7,750 nt of DNA from an uncultured Actinomycetes bacterium (GCA_903932885.1 CAIZHT010000163.1:1-7750), one strand, 5' to 3'. Shown: positions 1 through 6,261, numbered from the stretch's first letter. The notes: generated from the letters alone by a model not told the origin. A program made the numbers and translations.

Positions 1-597
1 AACTCCCTCAATCCTTATCGAATTGATGGACAGAAGACTGGTGCATTTGAAGTTGTTGACTTCTTAGGTGATGCACCAGATATGCATGTATTGCCTGTTG
101 GTAATGCTGGAAATATCACTGCGTACTGGCGCGGATATAAGGAATACCGCAAAGATGGACTTGCTCGCCAACTTCCACAAATGTGGGGTTTTCAAGCTGC
201 TGGTTCAGCGCCGATTGTAAAAGGAAAAATTGTAAAAAACCCCGACACAATTGCAACTGCAATTCGAATCGGTAATCCAGCATCGTGGGAACAAGCAATC
301 GATGCACGTGATTCATCAGGTGGTCTTATTGATTCAGTAACAGATAAAGAAATCTTGAGCGCGTACCGCCTCGTTGCAGGAAAAGAAGGCGTATTTGTTG
401 AGCCATCGAGTGCTGCTGGAATTGCGGGACTTATCAAATACAAGAAAGCTGGCAAGTTGCCACAAGGAAAGCGCATCGTTGTCACTGTCACAGGACATGG
501 ATTGAAAGATATTTCTTGGGCGCTTGAAAGTGCTGCAAAGCCAAAGATCATTCCAGTAAAAGCCTCAATTGCTGCGAAAGCATTGGGATTGGCATAA
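1..597 (+). CDS. thrC: Threonine synthase, C-terminal part (5' end outside window)
   Basis: This is the last 198 residues of a PLP-dependent fold-type II enzyme that converts O-phosphohomoserine to threonine and phosphate in the cytoplasm. The frame is open from base 1, so an internal ATG at 82 is not the start. Near the left edge a GNAGN loop (visible residues 34-38), inside PVGNAGNITAYWRGY, matches the phosphate-binding loop of threonine synthases. A later VEPSSAAG segment (about residues 112-119) is the conserved glycine/serine region near the PLP ring. The catalytic lysine and the N-terminal domain lie upstream of the window and cannot be checked. The gene ends in TAA two bases before thrB, so the two are almost certainly co-transcribed and probably translationally coupled. 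Threonine dehydratase-like enzymes share the fold, but the GNAGNITAYW signature and the thrB neighbour favour threonine synthase. Confidence 0.95.
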   Translation, partial: NSLNPYRIDGQKTGAFEVVDFLGDAPDMHVLPVGNAGNITAYWRGYKEYRKDGLARQLPQMWGFQAAGSAPIVKGKIVKNPDTIATAIRIGNPASWEQAIDARDSSGGLIDSVTDKEILSAYRLVAGKEGVFVEPSSAAGIAGLIKYKKAGKLPQGKRIVVTVTGHGLKDISWALESAAKPKIIPVKASIAAKALGLA

Positions 598-599
598 CA

Positions 600-1532
600 A
601 TGGCAAAGCCAACATATAGAGCTCAACCTGTTCAGGTACAGGTGCCTGCAACAAGTGCGAACTTAGGTCCGGGATTTGATTGCTTTGGATTAGCACTAGG
701 AATGCATGATCGTTATGTTGCACAAATTCTCGATGAAGTTGCAATCGATATTGATATTTCAGGTGAAGGCGCTGGCGAACTTCCACGTAGTGATAAAAAT
801 TTATTGGTCAAAGCAATGTATAAAGGTTTTGAATATCTTGGTGGCAAGCCTCGAGGAATTGCAGTGCGCGCACTCAATGTTATTCCTCATGGTCGCGGAC
901 TCGGATCTTCAGCCAGTGCCATAGTCGGTGGCCTCACTCTTGCTCGCTCACTTGTCTTGGGCGGCAACGAACAGATGAGTAATGATGCTTTGCTCAATCT
1001 TGCAACAGAGATGGAAGGCCATCCCGATAATGTTGCAGCGGCAATCTATGGTGGGGCAACAATTGCTTGGCAAGAGATGCAACACGGTAAGAAAGTTGCA
1101 CTCTCAATAAACATGGAAGTTGATGCTCGCATAGGCGCAGTTGCATTTATCCCAACATCGGCAGTCTCGACTTCTAAGGCACGAAAGCACCTTCCTGAAG
1201 TAATTCCTCATAGCGATGCTGTTGCAAACTCTGCACATAGTGCGCTGATGGTTCACGCACTTACACAACGACCAGACCTACTATTTACAGCTACAGAAGA
1301 TTTCTTACATCAGCAATATCGACAAGATCTCATGCCGGCCTCTTTTACTTTGATGAGCAAACTTCGTAGTGCAGGTGTGCCAGCATTTATCTCAGGTGCG
1401 GGTCCAACTGTGCTCGTTCTACATACTGGCGGAGCAAGTGATATCGCTGAAATGGAACGCGCTGCAGGAGAGAAGTTTGTCGTTACTCCTCTTTCTATAT
1501 CCCGAGCTGGAGCGAGCGTGATTACCGCCTAA
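600..1532 (+). CDS. thrB: Homoserine kinase (GHMP family)
   Basis: This cytoplasmic 310-residue enzyme phosphorylates L-homoserine with ATP to give O-phosphohomoserine, the substrate of the neighbouring ThrC. The three GHMP kinase signatures are present in order. Motif 1 is PATSANLGPGFD at residues 16-27. The glycine/serine-rich ATP loop PHGRGLGSSASA is at about 96-107. Motif 3 is SGAGPTVLVL at about 265-274. The EGHPDNVA segment at 139-146 is also typical of homoserine kinases. Length is normal for the family. The ATG at 600 lies 2 nt after the thrC stop and has no convincing Shine-Dalgarno sequence, which suggests translation by coupling from thrC. A homoserine dehydrogenase gene usually precedes thrC in Actinobacteria but is outside this window. 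Nothing is missing or broken. Confidence 0.97.
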   Translation: MAKPTYRAQPVQVQVPATSANLGPGFDCFGLALGMHDRYVAQILDEVAIDIDISGEGAGELPRSDKNLLVKAMYKGFEYLGGKPRGIAVRALNVIPHGRGLGSSASAIVGGLTLARSLVLGGNEQMSNDALLNLATEMEGHPDNVAAAIYGGATIAWQEMQHGKKVALSINMEVDARIGAVAFIPTSAVSTSKARKHLPEVIPHSDAVANSAHSALMVHALTQRPDLLFTATEDFLHQQYRQDLMPASFTLMSKLRSAGVPAFISGAGPTVLVLHTGGASDIAEMERAAGEKFVVTPLSISRAGASVITA

Positions 1533-1568
1533 CTTGCCCATGCGCATTTATGGGTGCTAACCTTTGCC

Positions 1569-1614
1569 TTATCTGATCGGCCTCTTCTTAGGGCTCAATA
1601 AAGATTTCAGATAA
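1569..1614 (+). promoter_or_regulatory. Inverted repeat in the rho leader (candidate RNA hairpin)
   Basis: TTATCTGA at 1569-1576 is exactly complementary to TCAGATAA at 1607-1614, giving an 8-bp basal stem. The 30-nt interior can add a short GCC/GGC helix (1580-1582 with 1592-1594). No T-run follows, so this is not an intrinsic terminator. A weaker hairpin lies upstream, with CCCAT at 1537-1541 pairing with ATGGG at 1550-1554. Together they make the thrB-rho gap look like a structured 5' leader of rho. The pairing is directly visible; a regulatory role is inference. Confidence 0.4.
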
Positions 1615-1643
1615 ATACAGCAACACAATCCAATCACTTGAGT

Positions 1644-1657
1644 TTTCCTTTAGGAAA
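1644..1657 (+). promoter_or_regulatory. Small hairpin that would mask AGGAAA upstream of rho
   Basis: TTTCCT at 1644-1649 is complementary to AGGAAA at 1652-1657, forming a compact stem with a 2-nt gap, or 5 bp with a 4-nt loop. The AGGA is the only Shine-Dalgarno-like stretch before rho. It sits 11 nt before an ATG at 1669 and 16 nt before the in-frame ATG at 1674, so folding could affect initiation. The stem is short and may be chance. Confidence 0.3.
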
Positions 1658-1682
1658 CCAAGCCAATCATGAAATGAAACTA

Positions 1683-3215
1683 ATGACCGAAACAGAAGCA
1701 GTACGTTCTAATAGTCCAGAGCTTTCCGCGATGACACTTCCTAAGTTGAAGGCAGTTGCTGCCCAACTTGGTATCGAAGGTGCCGCGAAGTTGAAAAAAG
1801 AGGGACTTGTAGAAGCAATTAGCGATCTTCAAGCGAAGAATCGCGAAGCAGCTAAAGCAGAACGCGAAGCTCGCCGCGAAGCGCGCAATAATCGCAAAAA
1901 AGAAACACCTGCAAAGAATTCAGCACCTGAAAGCGATGACGAGGATGGCGATAACGAGAGCGATTCAAGTTCTCGCCGTGACCGTGACCGTGGCAGAGAT
2001 CGTGGACGCGACCGTAACCGTGATCGCAATCGCGACCGTGGGCCACGCGAAGAGCGCGAGCCAGTTATTTCAGAAGATGATGTCTTAGTACCAGTAGGCG
2101 GATTGCTCGACATTCTTGAGAGCTATGCATTTATTCGTACAGCTGGATATCTACCTGGTCCAAACGATGTTTATGTTTCATTGCAGCAAGTTCGCCGTAA
2201 CGGGCTTCGCAAAGGCGATGTAGTGACAGGACAAGTTCGCCAACCACGTGAAGGTGAGCGCAAAGAGAAGTTCAATGCACTCATTACTTTAGAGACAGTC
2301 AATGGAGCAACTCCTGAAGAGTCACGCAATCGCGTTGAATTTTCTAAATTAGTTCCACTCTATCCGCAAGAGCGTTTGCGTCTTGAGACAGAGCCAAACA
2401 TTTTGACTACTCGCGTTATTGACCTTATTTCGCCAATTGGTAAGGGTCAGCGCGGACTTATTGTTTCACCACCTAAGGCAGGTAAGACAATGGTTCTGCA
2501 AGCAATTGCAAATGCGATTACAACAAATAATCCAGAGTGTCACTTGATGGTTGTTCTAGTTGATGAGCGACCAGAAGAAGTTACAGATATGCAACGCTCT
2601 GTAAAGGGTGAAGTAATCGCATCAACATTTGATCGTCCAGCCGATGACCACACCACTGTTGCAGAACTTGCAATTGAGCGCGCAAAGCGTCTTGTTGAAC
2701 TTGGACACGATGTTGTCGTGCTTCTCGATTCAATTACACGCCTTGGCCGCGCATACAACATTGCAGCCCCAGCATCAGGTCGAATCCTTTCTGGTGGCGT
2801 TGATTCAGCTGCTCTCTATCCACCAAAGAAGTTCTTTGGTGCCGCACGTAATATTGAAGATGGCGGATCACTCACCATTCTTGCAACAGCCCTTGTCGAC
2901 ACAGGTTCACGTATGGATGAAGTTATCTTCGAAGAGTTCAAGGGAACTGGAAATATGGAACTCATCCTTGATCGCCGTCTTGCAGATAAGCGAATATTCC
3001 CAGCCGTCAACGTTGTTGCATCAGGTACTCGTAAAGAAGAAATTCTTATGGGAACAGAAGAGCTCAACATTGTTTGGAAACTTCGTCGCGTTCTTCATGC
3101 ACTTGAACCACAGCAAGCACTTGAACTATTGCTTGAAAAGATGAAGGGAACAAAGTCCAACGTTGAATTCTTGATGCAGATCCAGAAGACAACAGTGGGC
3201 CCAGGTAACGAATAA
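1683..3215 (+). CDS. rho: Transcription termination factor Rho
   Basis: Rho is a homohexameric RNA-dependent ATPase/helicase that releases RNA polymerase at C-rich unstructured transcripts. Using the ATG at 1683 the product has 510 residues. An N-terminal helical domain (about 15-50) is followed by a Lys/Glu/Ala-rich stretch (51-77), an acidic block (82-94) and an Arg/Asp/Asn/Gly block (98-126). The cold-shock-like RNA-binding domain (about 137-210) follows. The ATPase core shows Walker A PPKAGKT at 263-269, DERPEE at 294-299, Walker B DVVVLLDS at 343-350, a Q-loop region SGGVDSAAL around 370-378 and the R-loop FKGTGN at 419-424. All catalytic elements look intact. Other in-frame starts are TTG 1638 (525 aa) and ATG 1674 (513 aa). 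I prefer 1683 because MTETE resembles the MTDTD start I recall for mycobacterial Rho, but no start has a good Shine-Dalgarno. A structured leader precedes the gene and rpmE follows. Confidence 0.97.
   Translation: MTETEAVRSNSPELSAMTLPKLKAVAAQLGIEGAAKLKKEGLVEAISDLQAKNREAAKAEREARREARNNRKKETPAKNSAPESDDEDGDNESDSSSRRDRDRGRDRGRDRNRDRNRDRGPREEREPVISEDDVLVPVGGLLDILESYAFIRTAGYLPGPNDVYVSLQQVRRNGLRKGDVVTGQVRQPREGERKEKFNALITLETVNGATPEESRNRVEFSKLVPLYPQERLRLETEPNILTTRVIDLISPIGKGQRGLIVSPPKAGKTMVLQAIANAITTNNPECHLMVVLVDERPEEVTDMQRSVKGEVIASTFDRPADDHTTVAELAIERAKRLVELGHDVVVLLDSITRLGRAYNIAAPASGRILSGGVDSAALYPPKKFFGAARNIEDGGSLTILATALVDTGSRMDEVIFEEFKGTGNMELILDRRLADKRIFPAVNVVASGTRKEEILMGTEELNIVWKLRRVLHALEPQQALELLLEKMKGTKSNVEFLMQIQKTTVGPGNE
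1974..2060 (+). repeat. Arg-Asp/Arg-Asn/Arg-Gly dipeptide repeat inside rho
   Basis: About 29 codons (Rho residues 98-126) alternate arginine with Asp, Asn or Gly. The DNA is imperfect: CGT, CGC and AGA encode Arg, and both Asp and Asn codons vary. The repeat is therefore kept at protein level and is not a recent microsatellite expansion. It lies in the N-terminal insertion of Rho, just before the RNA-binding domain, and follows an acidic Ser/Asp/Glu block. Similar insertions are known in actinobacterial Rho and are thought to add RNA affinity. Confidence 0.85.
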
Positions 3216-3274
3216 GCACGCTCAGATTTCTCAGTTGAGGGGCTCATCGCCTACTCTTTGGGGGTAACCGAAGC

Positions 3275-3311
3275 GCCTGGTTCACGTTCTTGTTCGCAAG
3301 ACGACCCAGGC
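3275..3311 (+). promoter_or_regulatory. Hairpin in the rpmE 5' leader, candidate L31 leader
   Basis: GCCTGG at 3275-3280 pairs with CCAGGC at 3306-3311. Inside, CGT-CTTG (3285-3292, with one bulged T at 3288) pairs with CAAGACG at 3297-3303 around a TTCG loop. An internal loop (TTCA against AC) separates the two helices. No T-run follows; the hairpin ends five bases before the purine-rich rpmE ribosome-binding site. Position and shape fit a translational ribosomal-protein leader. From memory, L31 leader families have been described in Actinobacteria, but I cannot compare this element with their consensus here. Confidence 0.5.
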
Positions 3312-3316
3312 ATATG

Positions 3317-3323
3317 AAAGGGA
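3317..3323 (+). promoter_or_regulatory. Ribosome-binding site of rpmE
   Basis: AAAGGGA lies 4 nt before the ATG at 3328 and supports that start. It also lies inside a five-codon reading frame beginning at ATG 3314, whose TGA overlaps the rpmE ATG. Confidence 0.6.
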
Positions 3324-3327
3324 AAAA

Positions 3328-3537
3328 ATGAAAGCAGATATTCATCCAGAATATAAAGAAACACAGGTCACCTGTGGTTGTGGCGAAAAGTTTGTAACTC
3401 GCTCAACAGTTGCAAGCGGTTCAATTTATGTTGAAGTCTGCTCTGTATGTCACCCGTTCTATACCGGCAAGCAGCGCATCCTCGATACTGGTGGACGCGT
3501 AGCTAAGTTCGAAGAGCGTTTCGGTAAGAAGAAGTAG
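3328..3537 (+). CDS. rpmE: Large-subunit ribosomal protein L31 (zinc-binding type)
   Basis: This is a 69-residue bacterial L31 (bL31), a small protein of the 50S subunit that bridges to the 30S head. The sequence starts MKADIHPEY, contains the family hallmark CHPFYTGKQ at 41-49, then [14 protein letters not shown] near the C-terminus. Cysteines 16, 18, 38 and 41 form the CxC...CxxC set of the zinc-binding (C+) form, as opposed to the cysteine-free paralogue that some bacteria use under zinc starvation. Length is typical. The start is supported by AAAGGGA 4 nt upstream. The stop is TAG, the only non-TAA stop among the complete genes here. Placement between rho and prfA is the usual actinobacterial order. 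A leader hairpin precedes it and a strong terminator follows. Confidence 0.98.
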   Translation: MKADIHPEYKETQVTCGCGEKFVTRSTVASGSIYVEVCSVCHPFYTGKQRILDTGGRVAKFEERFGKKK

Positions 3538-3548
3538 CTTTCCTAAAG

Positions 3549-3591
3549 ACCGCAATCTCGCTACCAGAAATGGTGGCGGTTGCGGTTTTTT
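3549..3591 (+). terminator. Intrinsic terminator after rpmE
   Basis: The outer stem pairs ACCGCAA (3549-3555) with TTGCGGT (3580-3586). The inner stem pairs CGCTACCA (3559-3566) with TGGTGGCG (3571-3578) through one G-U pair, closed by a GAAA loop. Six T residues end at 3591. This is a textbook Rho-independent terminator 11 nt after the rpmE stop. It should separate the rho-rpmE unit from prfA, at least partly. Confidence 0.93.
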
Positions 3592-3634
3592 GCTTTTCAA
3601 TAGGTTTTTTCACAATTCATTACTGGGTCTAATC

Positions 3635-3644
3635 AAGGAAGGAG
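3635..3644 (+). promoter_or_regulatory. Strong Shine-Dalgarno of prfA
   Basis: AAGGAAGGAG, 7 nt before the ATG at 3652, is one of the two strongest ribosome-binding sites in the window. It fits prfA being the first gene of a new transcription unit after the terminator, needing its own initiation rather than coupling. Confidence 0.75.
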
Positions 3645-3651
3645 AAGCCAG

Positions 3652-4734
3652 ATGACAAATGATCGTTTCGCATCTGCACATGAAATGGTGCGCGAATATG
3701 CAGAACTTGAATTGAAGATGGCTGATCCCACAATTCATGATGACCAAGGTAAGGCCCGATTACTCGGACGCCGCTATGCACAATTAGGTCCTGTTGTTGC
3801 AGGATTTCATGCATGGAAGAGTGCCGAAGATGATCTAGTTGCAGCACGCGAACTTGCCGAAGTTGATGCAGATTTTGCAAGTGAGATTCCTGCACTTGAA
3901 GATGCACGCGACAATGCAGCCACAAAATTAGAGGAATTACTTCTTCCTCGTGACCCTAATGATGATCGCGATGTTATTTTGGAAGTAAAGGCTGGAGCAG
4001 GCGGGGATGAATCTGCACTCTTCGCTGGAGATTTGTTGCGCATGTATCTGCGGTACGCGGAAAAACATGGCTGGAAGACTGAAGTAATTGATGCCACTGA
4101 GAGTGAAATGGGTGGTTATAAAGATATTTCAATCGCTATCAAATCAAAAGGTATCGCCGCACCTGGTGAATCACCCTATGCACGATTGAAGTTTGAAGGG
4201 GGAGTGCATCGCGTGCAACGCGTTCCAGAAACTGAATCACAAGGTCGAATTCACACCTCCGCTGCTGGAGTTTTGATTTTGCCTGAAGCAGAAGAGATTG
4301 ACGTAGATCTCAATATGAATGATGTTCGAGTCGATGTATATCGCTCATCAGGTCCTGGTGGACAGAGCGTAAATACAACGGATTCAGCTGTGCGCCTGAC
4401 GCATGTTCCCACTGGAATTGTTGTTTCATGTCAGAACGAAAAGAGTCAATTACAGAACAAAGAATCGGCTCTGCGTATTTTGCGTGCCCGACTATTGGCT
4501 GATGCACAAGAAAAGGCTGATGCTATTGCTTCAGCAGAACGCAAAAGCCAGGTGCGCACAGTAGATCGCAGTGAACGAATTCGCACATATAACTTTCCAG
4601 AAAACCGTTTGAGTGATCACCGCGTAAATTTCAAATCCAATAACTTGGATTCTGTTCTCAATGGCGAGCTAGACGATGTTATTCAAGCGCTACTAGATGC
4701 CGATAAGGCTGCGCGTCTGGCATCTACAAGCTAA
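3652..4734 (+). CDS. prfA: Peptide chain release factor 1 (RF1)
   Basis: RF1 is a cytoplasmic class-I release factor that recognises UAA and UAG in the ribosomal A site and triggers hydrolysis of the peptidyl-tRNA. The 360-residue length is normal. A helical domain 1 (about 1-100) is followed by the core with [17 protein letters not shown] (about 112-128). The PxT-type codon-recognition tripeptide PET is at 192-194 within [18 protein letters not shown]. The catalytic GGQ is at 236-238 within [20 protein letters not shown]. The PxT motif rather than SPF marks RF1 and not RF2. The C-terminal [14 protein letters not shown] segment (311-324) is also RF1-typical. The start is fixed by a strong Shine-Dalgarno. 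The next gene, 5 nt downstream, encodes the methylase of Gln238. Confidence 0.98.
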   Translation: MTNDRFASAHEMVREYAELELKMADPTIHDDQGKARLLGRRYAQLGPVVAGFHAWKSAEDDLVAARELAEVDADFASEIPALEDARDNAATKLEELLLPRDPNDDRDVILEVKAGAGGDESALFAGDLLRMYLRYAEKHGWKTEVIDATESEMGGYKDISIAIKSKGIAAPGESPYARLKFEGGVHRVQRVPETESQGRIHTSAAGVLILPEAEEIDVDLNMNDVRVDVYRSSGPGGQSVNTTDSAVRLTHVPTGIVVSCQNEKSQLQNKESALRILRARLLADAQEKADAIASAERKSQVRTVDRSERIRTYNFPENRLSDHRVNFKSNNLDSVLNGELDDVIQALLDADKAARLASTS

Positions 4735-4739
4735 CTCTT

Positions 4740-5588
4740 ATGAATATCAAAGAGTTGTTACGCCAGGCTAAGAGTCAATTAGATGAATCTGGTATTTCAC
4801 AAGTAGATGCTGAACATTTATTGGCACACTGTCTTGGGGTAACAAGAATGGATTTACATAATCCGGTGATTTTGGAAAGCACTCTTGCAACCATTGGCGA
4901 TGAACAGACTATTGAGGAAACCTTTGCAACTTTAGTAGAGCGCAGAATTGGTTTTGAGCCTTTGCAATACCTCACTGGCACAGCCCCATTTCGTCACTTA
5001 GAGATTGAAGTGGGACCAGGTGTGTTAGTGCCCCGTCCTGAAAGTGAACTATTAGTTGAAGCTGTGCTACAACATATTTCTAACATGGAGGGAATAGTTA
5101 GCGTTGTTGATCTCGGTGCTGGGTCAGGCGCGCTCTCACTTGCTATTGCGACAGAGGCAAAGAATGCACGAGTTATCGCAGTTGAAAAAAGTGCTGATGC
5201 AATCATCTGGCTAAAGCGCAATGTTTCTAGAATTGATGAGAAAGTTCGAATTGTTGAAGGCGATGTTTCCGAAGTTCTCATTGGCGTGAAGTGTGATTTA
5301 GTCATTGCTAATCCACCATATATTCCTGATGATCAAGTACTACCTCGCGACGTCGCAGGCTTTGAACCTCATATTGCACTCTTTGGTGGCCCAACTGGAA
5401 TTGAAATTCCTAGACAATTTATTGCAGCCGCGGCACGACTCTTGAAATCTGGGGGAGTCCTTGTTATTGAACATACAGAAGAGCAGGGTCTTGTCATTGA
5501 AGCGGAGTTGGCTCTAGATTTTGAGAACGTAGTTTTGCATCACGACCTCAACGATCGTCCACGATGGTCGAGTGCGGTAAGGAGATAA
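4740..5588 (+). CDS. prmC: Release factor glutamine N5-methyltransferase
   Basis: PrmC (HemK) uses S-adenosylmethionine to methylate the glutamine of the GGQ motif in release factors, raising termination efficiency. The 282-residue protein has an N-terminal helical substrate-binding domain (about 1-85) with QYLTG at 76-80, then PRPESE at 98-103, a slight variant of the usual PRPETE. The SAM-binding glycine-rich loop VVDLGAGSG is at 122-130, followed by a Rossmann-type methyltransferase fold. The catalytic NPPYIP is at 191-196; its Asn and the two prolines contact the target glutamine. All key parts are present. The ATG at 4740 lies 5 nt after the prfA stop without a clear Shine-Dalgarno, suggesting coupled translation of enzyme and substrate. 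The 3' end contains the ribosome-binding site of the next gene. Confidence 0.96.
   Translation: MNIKELLRQAKSQLDESGISQVDAEHLLAHCLGVTRMDLHNPVILESTLATIGDEQTIEETFATLVERRIGFEPLQYLTGTAPFRHLEIEVGPGVLVPRPESELLVEAVLQHISNMEGIVSVVDLGAGSGALSLAIATEAKNARVIAVEKSADAIIWLKRNVSRIDEKVRIVEGDVSEVLIGVKCDLVIANPPYIPDDQVLPRDVAGFEPHIALFGGPTGIEIPRQFIAAAARLLKSGGVLVIEHTEEQGLVIEAELALDFENVVLHHDLNDRPRWSSAVRR
5579..5584 (+). promoter_or_regulatory. Shine-Dalgarno that sets the start of the TsaC-like gene
   Basis: AAGGAG sits 6 nt before the ATG at 5591, overlapping the last codons of prmC. It decides between this start and an in-frame ATG at 5564, which has no such site and would overlap prmC by 25 nt. Confidence 0.75.
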
Positions 5589-5590
5589 CC

Positions 5591-6241
5591 ATGGCCCAAG
5601 ATATTGATCTAAAGTCTGGCGAACTACTGGCGCATGTGAGCGTTGCAGCGAAAGCAATTCGCGATGGATACTTGATTGCAATTCCGTTAGAGCACCATTA
5701 CGCATATGCATGTGATGCTTTCAAAGCGGATTCAGTTCGAGCAATGCATGTTCTGCGCAGAGATGATTTAGGAATTGCTGCACAAGTACTTATCGCTGAT
5801 GCAAAAACTGCTAGCGGTGTTGCGCGTGAAATCTCACCAAGTGCACAGGCACTCATGAAGAAATTTTGGCCTGGCATGCTCTCGTTTAATCTTCGCCCGC
5901 AAGTTGGTTTATCGTGGGATTTAGGTGATGCAGGAGCACTTGATCAAGTGAGTTTTCGAGTTCCGAAATCAAAATTTATCCGTGAGGTTCTCAAAGAGAT
6001 TGGTCCGCTAGCAATTGCTAGTGCTGCTTTTGCAAAGCAATCTCCAATTCGAAAAATCTCTGACATTCATGTTTTGGAATCTGCACTAGCAGCAAAGTTT
6101 GATGCTGGCCTTTTGAAGAAAGGCGCTCTCTCAACAGTTTTAGAGGCTGATAACGGGGGAATCACAATGGTGCGTGAAGGAGCAATCACCTTAGATGAGA
6201 TACACGCCATAGCCCCTGAGGTATCCAGGCAACTTTCATAA
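5591..6241 (+). CDS. Divergent TsaC/Sua5/YrdC-family protein, active-site residues not conserved
   Basis: The position, 216-residue length and overall pattern match the actinobacterial Sua5/YrdC-domain protein encoded after prmC (Rv1301 in M. tuberculosis). That family makes threonylcarbamoyl-AMP from threonine, bicarbonate and ATP for the t6A37 modification of ANN-decoding tRNAs. Visible family features are the KAIRDGYLIAIP strand-turn (21-32), FWPGMLSF (92-99), SWDLGD (108-113), FRVP (122-125) and GPLAIASA (138-145). Defining residues are changed, however. The PTDTVYGL segment reads PLEHHYAY (32-39). The KxR element reads LRR (55-57), losing the lysine. The SxN signature reads SAA (144-146), losing the asparagine. 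Comparison is with the family consensus from memory. The frame is intact and the Shine-Dalgarno strong, so it is expressed and not an obvious pseudogene. It may be a repurposed paralogue or an enzyme with an altered site. No symbol is assigned because activity is doubtful. Confidence 0.8.
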   Translation: MAQDIDLKSGELLAHVSVAAKAIRDGYLIAIPLEHHYAYACDAFKADSVRAMHVLRRDDLGIAAQVLIADAKTASGVAREISPSAQALMKKFWPGMLSFNLRPQVGLSWDLGDAGALDQVSFRVPKSKFIREVLKEIGPLAIASAAFAKQSPIRKISDIHVLESALAAKFDAGLLKKGALSTVLEADNGGITMVREGAITLDEIHAIAPEVSRQLS

Positions 6242-6250
6242 CCAAGCTAT

Positions 6251-6254
6251 AAGG
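6251..6254 (+). promoter_or_regulatory. Shine-Dalgarno that sets the glyA start
   Basis: AAGG lies 7 nt before the ATG at 6262. An in-frame TTG at 6256 is only 1 nt from it and therefore not a plausible start. Confidence 0.6.
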
Positions 6255-6261
6255 TTTGACC

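Noticed and set aside
192..626. A 144-codon - strand frame across thrC and the thrB start
   Set aside because: It is opposite conserved ThrC sequence, has no supporting initiation signal, and would be the only minus-strand gene in a strictly co-directional block.
1535..1556. Hairpin after thrB (CCCAT/ATGGG) as a terminator
   Set aside because: Only five Watson-Crick pairs and no T-run after it, so not an intrinsic terminator; it may be part of the rho leader.
1638..1682. TTG start giving a 15-residue longer Rho
   Set aside because: No Shine-Dalgarno precedes it, the extension has no family similarity that I recognise, and it would include the leader hairpin; MTETE at 1683 looks like a normal Rho start. 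Not excluded with certainty.
1829..2113. A 94-codon open frame on the - strand, rich in Arg and Ser, opposite the Rho insertion
   Set aside because: It is the antisense shadow of the low-complexity Arg/Asp repeat in rho, with no ribosome-binding site and no recognisable protein; the + strand gene explains the composition.
2629..3144. A 171-codon + strand frame inside rho
   Set aside because: It lies wholly within the conserved Rho ATPase core in another frame and its translation resembles no protein family; a by-product of codon bias.
3605..3633. Possible promoter for prfA: T-run at 3605-3610 and TCTAAT at 3628-3633 with 17-bp spacing
   Set aside because: The -10 is a fair match but the -35 is only a T tract trailing the terminator; a better -35-like TTCACA at 3609-3614 has a 13-bp spacer, too short. 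Too weak to annotate.
4833..5050. PRPESE in place of PRPETE in PrmC as a functional change
   Set aside because: Thr to Ser is conservative and the SAM loop and NPPYIP motif are intact, so there is no reason to suspect altered function.
5564..5590. Nine-residue N-terminal extension of the TsaC-like protein
   Set aside because: It would overlap prmC and has no ribosome-binding site, whereas AAGGAG is placed 6 nt before ATG 5591.
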